A DNA stretch of 18,961 bases from UBA5018 sp044375975 (lineage in GTDB: Bacteria; Cyanobacteriota; Cyanobacteriia; PCC-6307; Cyanobiaceae). The stretch spans positions 1-18,961 of the forward strand of contig JBILLQ010000065.1 in NCBI GenBank assembly GCA_044375975.1. The letters run 5' to 3'. The notes under the pieces are model-generated. The model was not told the origin of the DNA. It worked only from the letters and a program-made list of their open reading frames with translations, and did no database searches. The position numbers and the translations under genes are program-made. Below are positions 1-7,744 of this stretch, piece after piece (the first letter of the stretch is position 1; every line of letters begins with the position of its first letter).

Positions 1-3000
1 CGGCACGCGTCGCCGATGCCGCCGGTAACCAATCAGCCGCCAGCGATGCCTATACCGCCACGATCGATACCTACACCCCCGCCTACGCCGCCCCCAGCAC
101 CAATCCCTTCGGCCTGGGGGATGTGGGTTACAACGCCAAACCCAGCTTGGTGGATATCGATGGCGACGGCGATCTCGATGCCTTCATCGGCAACAGTGAC
201 GGTGACACCATCTTCTTCCGTAACACCGCCGCAGCCGACAGCAGCGACCCCGCCTACGAAGCCGCCGCCACCAATCCCTTCGACCTTGCGGATGTGGGCT
301 CCTGGGCCAGCCCCAGCTTTGTGGACATCGATGGCGACGGCGATCTCGATGTTTTCATCGGCAACAGAGACGGTGACACCCGCTTCTTCCGCAACACCGC
401 CGATTCCGGCAGCACCAACCCCGCTTACGCCGCCGCCTCCACCAATCCCTTTGGCCTGGGGGATGTGGGTTCCAACGCCAAACCCAGCTTGGTGGATATC
501 GATGGCGACGGCGATCTGGATCTCTTCATTGGTGAGAGCGGAGAAGGCAGCAGAATCTTATTCTTCCGCAACACCGCCGCTGCCGACAGCACCGACCCCG
601 CCTACGCCGCCCCCAGCATCAATCCTTTCGGCATTGAGAATGTGGGCTCCAACGCCAAACCCAGCTTGGTGGACATCGATGGCGACGGCGATCTCGATAT
701 CTTCATCGGCATTAACATAGGTTGTAACTTATCAAGCATCCTCTTCTTCCATAACACCGCCGCAGCCGGCAGCACCGACCCCGCCTACGATGCCCCCAGC
801 ACCAATCCCTTCGGCCTGGGGGATGTGGGCGGCTACGCCAGCCCCAGCGTGGTGGACATCGATGGCGACGGCGATCTCGATGCCTTCATCGGCGAGTACT
901 ACGGCAACACCCTCTTTTTCCGCAACACCGCCCCGATCATCACTGCGGCAGCGGTTACCGCCATTGCCGACGACGTCGGCATCTTCCAGGGAACGGTTGC
1001 TTCAGGTGCCACCACCGACGACAGCTCCCTAGCGATCAGCGGCACACTCTCCGCTGCCCTTGCTGCCGGTGACACCGTTCGCATTTACGATGGCAGCGAG
1101 TTCCTTGGCAACGCCACTGTCTCGGAGGATGGCACCACCTGGAGCTATGCCGATAGCCGCACGCTGAGCGATAACCAGATCGTCAGCTATACGGCCCAAG
1201 TTGCCGATGCCGCCGGTAACCAGTCGGCCGCCGGCAGCGCTTATATAGCCACCGTTGATACCGCCGCTCCTAACGCCGGTACCCTCAGCCTCGCCGATTA
1301 CACCGACAGCGGCGCCTCTAGTGCCGACTTCATTTCCACTAGCAACAGCTTCTATCTTTCCCTCAGCGGCCAGGAAGACGGCGCCTCCGTTGACTATCAG
1401 GTGTCAGCCGATAGCGGCAGCAATTGGTCCACCACCTCCACGGAGCAGAGCGAGCTCAGCGATGGCGCTTATCAATTCCGCGCTGTGGTGAGCGATGCGG
1501 CAGGCAATATTTTCAATACCAACACCATTTCCCTCACCGTTGATACCGCCGCTCCTAGCGCTCCCGCCTTCTCTCTAGCCACTGACAGCGGCGCCAGCAA
1601 CTCCGACGGCGTCACCAACGTCGGCACCGTGAGCGTCAGCGGCGTTGAAGAGAACGCCACCTGGGAATACAGCACCGACAGCGGCTCTAGCTGGACCACC
1701 GGTTCCGACAGCTCCTTCACCCTCGCGGCAGGCTCCTACGACATCGGTGCCATCCGCGTGCGGCAAACCGATCTCGCTGGTAACACCACCGTTAACCCGT
1801 CGCAGAATGACGCGGTGATCACCGTGGATCTCACCGCCCCCACCACCACGGTGGCGGTTACAGCCATCACCGACAACGTCGGCATCTTCACCGGCACTGT
1901 CGCCTCCGGCGCCACCACCGACGACACCTCCCTATCAATCAGCGGCACTCTCTCCGCTGCCCTGGCTGCCGGTGACACCGTTCGTATTTACGACCGCAGC
2001 GAGTTCCTTGGCAACGCCACTGTCTCCGAGGATGGCACCACCTGGAGCTATGCGGATAGTCGCTCCCTCTCCGATACCCAGAGTGTCAGCTATACCGCCC
2101 GCGTCGCCGATGCCGCGGGCAACCAGTCGGCCGCCGGCAGCGCCTACACCGCCACGGTGGATACCAGCGCCCCAGTTCCTGGCACACTCAACCTGACCAA
2201 CTTCAGCGATAGTGGTAGCTCCGCCACCGATGGCATCACCACTGACGATAGCTTTAGCCTGGCCCTGAGTGGCCAGGAGGATGGCAGCACCTTTGTCTAT
2301 CAGCGCAGTATTGATGATGGTATCACCTGGGCTGACACCATCGCCAGCCAAATCAACCTCGCCAATGGCAGCTATCAATTCCGTGTCCAAATAATAGATG
2401 CGGTGGGTAATCGGGCTTACAGCAATGGGCAATCGGTCACCGTTGACACCGCCCGGCCCACCGGCGGCCAGGGCAGCTACGCCACTGTCCCCAGCTACCG
2501 AGCCGCCAGCACCAATGTCTACGGGATTGCCGATGCGGGCTACTTCGCCAACCCCAGCTTTGCCGATATCGATGGCGATGGTGATTTGGATCTGTTCGTT
2601 GGCGAGCGCTACGGCAACACGCTGTTTTTACGCAATACCGCCAGCCTTGGTGCCAGCGCCCCCGCCTACGCTGCCGCCAGCACCAATCCCTTCGGCATTG
2701 CAGATGTCGGCTCCAACTCCAGCCTGGCCTTGGCGGATATCGATGCCGATGGTGATCTAGATCTCTTCATCGGCAACTTCGACGGCAACACGCTCTTCTT
2801 CCGTAACACCGCCAACCCTGGCGCCACCGCTCCCGCCTACTCTCCAGCGCAGACAAATCCCTTTGGCATTGCCAATGGCGGTGCCTACGCCAGCCCGGCC
2901 CTGCTGGATGCCGACGGCGATGGCGATCTAGATCTATTCATCGGCAACAGAAACGGCAACACGCTGTTTTTCCGCAATACAGCCGGCCTCGGCGCTACTA

Positions 3001-4469
3001 ATCCCGCCTACGCCGCCGCCAGCACCAATCCCTTTGGCATTGGCGATGTGGGCGATTTGGCCAGCCCCAGCTTTGCTGATGCTGACGCCGATGGCGATCT
3101 GGATCTATTCATCGGCAACCAAGAAGGCAACACGCTCTTTTTCCGCAACACCGCCATCGCCGGTGCCACCGCTCCCGCCTACGCCGCCGCCAGCACCAAT
3201 CCCTTTGGCATTAGCGATGTGGGCTTTGCCGCCCACCTGGCCCTGGCGGATACCGATGGCGATGGCGATCTCGATCTGTTCATCGGCAATAGCGCCGGCA
3301 ACACGCTCTTTTTCGCTAACACCGCCGCCACACCCGTAGCACCGGTGACCTCCAGCACCGCCAATGGCAGTTATGGCATCGGCGCGGTAATCACCCTCAC
3401 CGTCCAGTTCTCAGAGGCGCTGGTGGTTGACACCACCGGTGGCAGCCCCAGGCTGCAGTTGGAAACCGGCGTCATCGATCGCTATGCCACCTTTAGCGGC
3501 GGCAGCGGCACCAATACTCTTTCTTTCTCCTACACCGTTCAAGCTGGCGATAGCTCCGCCGATCTCGATCAACTCACCGCCAATGCCCTGGCACTCAATG
3601 GCGGCACGATCAAAGATGCCGCCGGCAACAACGCCAGCCTCAGCCTGGCGGCACCCGGTGCCACAGGTTCACTGGCGGCCAATGGGGCGCTGGTGATCAA
3701 CACCATCGGAGCGATCACCGCCAGCATCGGCGCCGTAGCCGACAACGTCGGCTTGATTCAAGCCAACCTGGCCAATTATGCGGCCACAGACGACAACACC
3801 CCCACCATCACTGGCAGCATCTCCGCCTCCCTGAGCAGTGGCCAAAGCCTGCGCCTCTACAACGGATCCACCCTGCTGGGCAGCGCCAGCGTCAACAACA
3901 CGGACCGCAGCTGGAGCTTCACTCCCACCACTGCTCTGGCCAACGGTTTTTATGCCGTCACCGCCCGCGTTGCCGATGCAGCGGGCAACCTCGCCGCCGC
4001 CAGCTCAGCCCAACGCTTCAGTATTGATTCCACATCTAATCAGCTAATTGGTACCGCCACTGCCAACACGCTCACGGCCAGCGGCAGCAAGGATCTAATC
4101 ACAGGCCTGGGTGGTATCGATACGTTCAAATTCACTTCTCTAACCACATCAACCCTGGCCAGCTTTGATCGCATCACCGATTTCAGCATCGGCACCGATA
4201 TCCTCGATGGCCCCACGGCGGTAGCCGCTGCAAACATCAACAAACTGGGAGCCGTATCTGCCCTAAATGCCACATCAATTTCCAGCCTGTTAACCAGCAC
4301 CTCCTTCCTCGCCAACCGCGCTGCCAGCTTCTCCTATGCCGATCCCTCCGGCGTCTCCCGCAGCTTCATCGCCCTCAACAATGGCGCCGCTGGCTATCAA
4401 TCCAGCACCGATGCGATTATTGAGATTACCGGCTATACGGGATCATTGAATGATCTACAGATTATGTAA
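1..4469 (+). CDS. Giant FG-GAP/Ig-like repeat surface protein, bluetail C-terminus (5' partial)
   Basis: The frame is open from base 3 and the start codon lies upstream. A GTG at 123 is internal: the residues before it are the end of an Ig-like module (VADAAGNQSAA) and the lead-in to the first repeat. Order seen: five FG-GAP/VCBS-like units of about 57 residues, each with a calcium-loop-like DIDGDGDLD and FFRNTA; Ig-like modules (about 930-2460), two nearly the same; five more FG-GAP-like units (about 2470-3333); a module with VTLTVQFSEALVV and YTVQAGDSSADLDQL, common in cyanobacterial surface proteins (3334-3710); another Ig-like module (to about 4035); and a C-terminal domain (4041-4466) matching, from memory, the cyanobacterial bluetail domain (FDRITDFSIGTDILDGPTAV). 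It is probably a secreted or cell-surface calcium-binding protein. Its ligand is unknown. No signal peptide can be judged because the N-terminus is missing. Confidence 0.9.
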   Translation, partial: ARVADAAGNQSAASDAYTATIDTYTPAYAAPSTNPFGLGDVGYNAKPSLVDIDGDGDLDAFIGNSDGDTIFFRNTAAADSSDPAYEAAATNPFDLADVGSWASPSFVDIDGDGDLDVFIGNRDGDTRFFRNTADSGSTNPAYAAASTNPFGLGDVGSNAKPSLVDIDGDGDLDLFIGESGEGSRILFFRNTAAADSTDPAYAAPSINPFGIENVGSNAKPSLVDIDGDGDLDIFIGINIGCNLSSILFFHNTAAAGSTDPAYDAPSTNPFGLGDVGGYASPSVVDIDGDGDLDAFIGEYYGNTLFFRNTAPIITAAAVTAIADDVGIFQGTVASGATTDDSSLAISGTLSAALAAGDTVRIYDGSEFLGNATVSEDGTTWSYADSRTLSDNQIVSYTAQVADAAGNQSAAGSAYIATVDTAAPNAGTLSLADYTDSGASSADFISTSNSFYLSLSGQEDGASVDYQVSADSGSNWSTTSTEQSELSDGAYQFRAVVSDAAGNIFNTNTISLTVDTAAPSAPAFSLATDSGASNSDGVTNVGTVSVSGVEENATWEYSTDSGSSWTTGSDSSFTLAAGSYDIGAIRVRQTDLAGNTTVNPSQNDAVITVDLTAPTTTVAVTAITDNVGIFTGTVASGATTDDTSLSISGTLSAALAAGDTVRIYDRSEFLGNATVSEDGTTWSYADSRSLSDTQSVSYTARVADAAGNQSAAGSAYTATVDTSAPVPGTLNLTNFSDSGSSATDGITTDDSFSLALSGQEDGSTFVYQRSIDDGITWADTIASQINLANGSYQFRVQIIDAVGNRAYSNGQSVTVDTARPTGGQGSYATVPSYRAASTNVYGIADAGYFANPSFADIDGDGDLDLFVGERYGNTLFLRNTASLGASAPAYAAASTNPFGIADVGSNSSLALADIDADGDLDLFIGNFDGNTLFFRNTANPGATAPAYSPAQTNPFGIANGGAYASPALLDADGDGDLDLFIGNRNGNTLFFRNTAGLGATNPAYAAASTNPFGIGDVGDLASPSFADADADGDLDLFIGNQEGNTLFFRNTAIAGATAPAYAAASTNPFGISDVGFAAHLALADTDGDGDLDLFIGNSAGNTLFFANTAATPVAPVTSSTANGSYGIGAVITLTVQFSEALVVDTTGGSPRLQLETGVIDRYATFSGGSGTNTLSFSYTVQAGDSSADLDQLTANALALNGGTIKDAAGNNASLSLAAPGATGSLAANGALVINTIGAITASIGAVADNVGLIQANLANYAATDDNTPTITGSISASLSSGQSLRLYNGSTLLGSASVNNTDRSWSFTPTTALANGFYAVTARVADAAGNLAAASSAQRFSIDSTSNQLIGTATANTLTASGSKDLITGLGGIDTFKFTSLTTSTLASFDRITDFSIGTDILDGPTAVAAANINKLGAVSALNATSISSLLTSTSFLANRAASFSYADPSGVSRSFIALNNGAAGYQSSTDAIIEITGYTGSLNDLQIM
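75..935 (+). repeat. FG-GAP/VCBS-like repeat block 1 (five units)
   Basis: Five tandem units of about 171-186 bp occur within the giant surface gene. Each carries the DNA for D-I-D-G-D-G-D-L-D followed by F-I-G and FFRNTA (FFHNTA in unit 4), with connecting sequence like TNPFGLGDVG. Units 3 and 4 have short insertions between the acidic loop and FFRNTA/FFHNTA. FG-GAP/VCBS units usually form a beta-propeller blade with a calcium loop. Confidence 0.85.
2470..3333 (+). repeat. FG-GAP/VCBS-like repeat block 2 (five units)
   Basis: This is a second set of five tandem units, with acidic loops DIDGDGDLD, DIDADGDLD, DADGDGDLD, DADADGDLD and DTDGDGDLD and the tail NTLFFRNTA or a close variant. It has the same period as block 1 but different loop variants, so it is an old duplication rather than a recent copy. 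Confidence 0.85.
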
Positions 4470-4496
4470 ACAATACCAAGCAACCCCCAGGCCGCA

Positions 4497-4511
4497 AGCT
4501 CCACGGGAGCT
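4497..4511. terminator. Possible short hairpin between convergent genes
   Basis: AGCTCC and GGAGCT form a perfect 6-bp stem around a 3-nt loop. It lies 28 bp after the surface-gene stop and 63 bp past the stop of the convergent DUF1254 gene. There is no T-tract on either side, so this is at best a weak bidirectional terminator. Confidence 0.25.
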
Positions 4512-4574
4512 GCTACTAATTCGGCCCCACCGCCATCGGCAATAGGGGTTATCGGCCATTTTGCCTGGGCTTAA

Positions 4575-6050
4575 TCACTTTAACTCCACTAAACTTGGCA
4601 GTTGCCATTTGCCCTCTAGCGCGGCGGATTTTGGACCATAAAGCCGGGCCACAAAGAAGAAGGGCCCCGCCGGAGCGGGCAGCCAGTTGGATGTTTTGCC
4701 GGGGCCAGGATTGGTATTTTGAATGTAGATCTCCAGGGATCCGTCGCTTCCCAGCTGCAGGCCAGCCGTGCGATCTCCGATTGAATAGCGCTGAATTGGA
4801 TTGTCCACCAGCAGCCTTTGGGGCAGCTTATACATGGTGATTGACCAGAATTCACTCACCGGCGGCAGCTGGCCGGCGGGGAAGCGCAGCAGCCAGCGGC
4901 GGCGGCCATCGAGCACCTGGCCATCGGGCCCGGTCTGCTGGCTGGCGTAGAGGGCTTCGGCGCTGCTGTTGCCGTAGATCCCCAACATCGCCCCCATCGA
5001 GCGGTAGGTGAGGTAGTCGGGCCCCAGCTCCTGGCGGGTGCCAAAGAAGCCCCGGGAGCTGGACTGGGCAAGGGCTTTGGTCCGCAGCTGCTTGGCGGCG
5101 CTGGCGGCCCCTGCCGCGATGGCGGTGCGGATGGCAGGCTCCAGCCGGGCTGAATCAAAGGGCCGCCCGGGGCCGATGCCGATGCGGGAGAAGCGATCCA
5201 TCATTGGCCGCTCTGAGGCCACGGTGGGCATGAACGGCAGCAGGGCGTTTAGATAGCTGATGAAGCCGATGCCCTCGGCCTTTTCCTGATCCCAGGCGGG
5301 CCAATTCACCGGTGGGGCGGGCCTGGGGGGCTGGCCGCCGATGAAGCGGGAAAGGGGAGTGAGCCTGTACTGGCTCTGTAATGCTTGCAGGGCCGGGATG
5401 TCGTTAGGGCCGTTTAATTGGGTGCGGGTGAGGGTGCCGATGAAGTTGGTTTCGGCGCGAAACACCTGGCTGATTCCCTTGGGCAGCTTGCCCCGCCAAT
5501 GGGGACCGGCGAATAGATAATTGCTGGCTTCCCGGCCGGTGGCGCGAACGCCGGTGTAGGCGAAGTTATGGGTATAGAGATCGAACCACTGGTTCACGTA
5601 GTAGCGGGGAGCTGGCACCGCCGGTAAAGACAGCACTATCGGTTCGGCCCTTAGATCCAGCCAGGCCCAGGAATAGGGTGTATCGTTGTTGGGAGTGACG
5701 ATATCCTGATCCGCCGGGGTGGCTGAACGGGCGTAGTGGCGAAACTGGTTGAAACCGCCCACATAGCCGGGAAACTTCTTGTTTTGGGTTTGGTTCCACA
5801 AGGTTTGATATCCCTGCAGGGGGGCATAGGCGTAGAGCCAGGCCTCCTGGGCGATGGCTTTGGCCTCATCGGGAGAGACGGTTTCTTTGCGGGGCTTGGT
5901 GGTGGTCTTGGTGGTGGTCTCGATGGCCGGAGAGTTCACCCCTGCCTGCGTTTGAAGGGGGGCCAGAAAGCTGCCCATCGCTACCAATCCTGTGGCCAGA
6001 GCGAAGCAGGAACGCCAAGAGATTGGCGATTTATGGAGGATTCGGTTCAC
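4575..6050 (-). CDS. DUF1254/DUF1214 exported protein (intact paralogue)
   Basis: The start chosen is GTG at 6050. Its GTGA overlaps the TGA stop of the upstream paralogue by 4 bp, which implies translational coupling. The frame stays open further upstream, but there it only shadows the preceding gene. The product is 491 aa. The N-terminus is basic, then hydrophobic (CFALATGLVAMGSFLAPL), and ends in QTQA-G, a probable signal peptide. An N-terminal DUF1254-type region follows (ADQDIVTPNNDTPYSWAWLD, then YYVNQWFDLY). Last comes a C-terminal DUF1214-type region (EFWSITMYKLPQRLLVDNP, then IYIQNTNPGPGKTSNWLPAP). The protein is probably exported to the periplasm or envelope. The biochemical role of this family is not established. 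It is a tandem paralogue of the frameshifted gene just upstream. Confidence 0.88.
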   Translation of the reverse strand: MNRILHKSPISWRSCFALATGLVAMGSFLAPLQTQAGVNSPAIETTTKTTTKPRKETVSPDEAKAIAQEAWLYAYAPLQGYQTLWNQTQNKKFPGYVGGFNQFRHYARSATPADQDIVTPNNDTPYSWAWLDLRAEPIVLSLPAVPAPRYYVNQWFDLYTHNFAYTGVRATGREASNYLFAGPHWRGKLPKGISQVFRAETNFIGTLTRTQLNGPNDIPALQALQSQYRLTPLSRFIGGQPPRPAPPVNWPAWDQEKAEGIGFISYLNALLPFMPTVASERPMMDRFSRIGIGPGRPFDSARLEPAIRTAIAAGAASAAKQLRTKALAQSSSRGFFGTRQELGPDYLTYRSMGAMLGIYGNSSAEALYASQQTGPDGQVLDGRRRWLLRFPAGQLPPVSEFWSITMYKLPQRLLVDNPIQRYSIGDRTAGLQLGSDGSLEIYIQNTNPGPGKTSNWLPAPAGPFFFVARLYGPKSAALEGKWQLPSLVELK

Positions 6051-7527
6051 GGCTTTAGGGGTTCGATGTCGTTGAGCTGCCAGCTCTTGGCGAAGTAGGC
6101 CTCGGTGGGGCCATAGAAGCGGAAGTAGGCGAACCAGCCCTTGCCGGGGATGGTTTGGATCCAATTGGCAGCGCCCGCCGGCCGCTGGGGAGCGAAGAAG
6201 ACATCCACCGAGCCGTCGGCGTTGGTTGCCAATGCCGGTTTGCGGGAGCTGAGATCGGCGGCACCTTGACCGGTGATCACCGGTCCGCGGGTGAGGTTGT
6301 CGTAGAGGGTGATCGACCAGAACTGCTTCACTGGAGCGTTGGCGGGCACCCGCATCCGGTAGCTGCGGCCGCCGTCGAGCCACTGGCCCTTGGCGTCCTT
6401 GGAGGCTTCCAAATACACCTGCCCGAAGCCCACGATCCGCCCCTGCATCCCCACCGACATGGCGATCGCCTCGTAGAACCAGGAGCTGCGTTCGTCTAAC
6501 TGCACGCGCCGCTTGTCGGCTGATTCCTGATCCAGATCGAACAGCACTGCGTACTCCCAGTGCTTGCCGGGGTACACCGTGGCGCCGGGGGTGCGCTTGT
6601 CGTAGGCGATGGTGCGGGCCATCAAATCGCCCAATTGGGCGGCCTGATCGAGGATCTTTGCCTGGCGGGCATCCGGTTTGAAGGGCTGACCGGCACCAAT
6701 CCCCAGCGGCGCCAACATCCCGAAGATCATCCGGTCGCGGGGGGCCACCGGCTCGTTGGCATAGAGCTCGCTGAGTAGGCGCCAGTAGCTCAAGTTGGCG
6801 GGTTGAGCCGACTGCCAGGGGCGACCGCCCACTTCCTCATAGTTGGTGGCCGGCGGATTGGCCCGCTGGTTCCAGCTGTATAGGCGGTGCTGGCGCACGG
6901 TGGCTTCCGCCAGGGCCTTTTCGGGCGCCAGGCCCCGGGTGCCGAACCACACCTGGTTGCTGGGGGAGCGCAGGATTCGGTAGCCGGGAGCCGTCAGCTC
7001 CGCCGCGCCGGGGGGCAAAATTAAATATTTGCCGCCGGCGCCCTGATCAGGACCGGTCTGGCCCCCGTGTCGGTGATCGGCTGCTGCCAGATGTCGAGCA
7101 CGCCGCCGGCGGTGAGCCCGGCCGGCACCTCCACCACCAGGGGCCCCTGGCGGGCCAGATCCCAGAAGCTGAAGGCGTAGAGGGTGGTGATGTTGGGGGT
7201 GAGCATCCCCGCCTTGTCTTTGAGGGTGCGGTAGAGCAATACGTCGCCGTTGCGCACGCCCATGGTTTTCGCCTGGGCGTCATAGAGAGCTTTGAAACCC
7301 ACCGCCGGCAGGGCCCAGAGGTAGGCCTGGGTGGCCCGTTGGAAATCCAGCTCGTCGTAGAGCCGGCGGGCCGTCTGCTCGTTTGGATAACCATTAATCA
7401 GCTGGATATCGCCAAGCCCGCCAAGCTGCTGGCCAGCCAAGCCAGCCGGTTTGGCCTGCACCCTTTGCAGGCAAGCGCTAGAGGCAAGCACTGCGATCAG
7501 CGCCAGCTGGCCAATGGATTTGTGCAT
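6047..7527 (-). pseudogene. DUF1254/DUF1214 exported protein, split by a frameshift
   Basis: Two adjacent open frames together make one protein. The 5' part (7527-7021, 168 aa) has a hydrophobic signal-like N-terminus (LALIAVLASSACLQRVQA), the DUF1254 features TPNITTLYAFSFWDL and GPLVVEVPAG, and ends abnormally at ITDTGARPV...NI. The 3' part (to 6047) is in another frame. Read upstream of its first possible start (TTG 7018), that frame continues the family sequence: GQTGPDQGAGGKYLILPPG. It then runs through the DUF1214 part (QFWSITLYDNLTRGPVI, GAANWIQTIPGKGWFAYFRF). The break is at or near a run of five G (plus-strand C run 7062-7066). A net change of -1 or +2 relative to the intact gene explains it. 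The corrected length is about 493 aa, like the 491-aa downstream paralogue. It could be a real pseudogene, phase-variable, or a sequencing error. Confidence 0.85.
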
Positions 7528-7744
7528 GGTTTTGGCTGCCCGCCCCCATGCTTGGGGACCAAAAAGGTGACCATCACATTAATGGTTTAAGCCCTGAAAT
7601 CCATCCCTGCAACGATCTACTGCCAAGCGGCGTTGCAAACAGATACAGCAAATGCGCATTTTCAGGCGGATCGAAAATAGCAATGATTAGCTCGCCCCTG
7701 GCTCGCGGTGATGGGTTAGATGAATTGTCGAGCTGTTATTGAAG
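7528..7744. promoter_or_regulatory. Spacer between narB and the DUF1254 pair
   Basis: This 217-bp gap must hold any promoter of its own for the DUF1254 pair, which is transcribed leftwards from 7527. Close to that start, the minus strand can form a 5-bp stem CCCCA-AGCA-TGGGG. I see no confident -10/-35 pair, NtcA site (GTAN8TAC) or terminator, and no gene. Confidence 0.3.

Noticed and set aside
6051..6383. Upstream extension of the intact DUF1254 gene to a start at 6383
   Set aside because: The added residues are a shifted reading of the upstream paralogue. GTG at 6050 gives a signal peptide and a 4-bp coupling overlap.
7566..7582. GTGA-TGG-TCAC palindrome upstream of the DUF1254 pair, resembling a CRP site
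   Set aside because: CRP-type sites need a 6-bp spacer between TGTGA and TCACA; here it is 3 bp.
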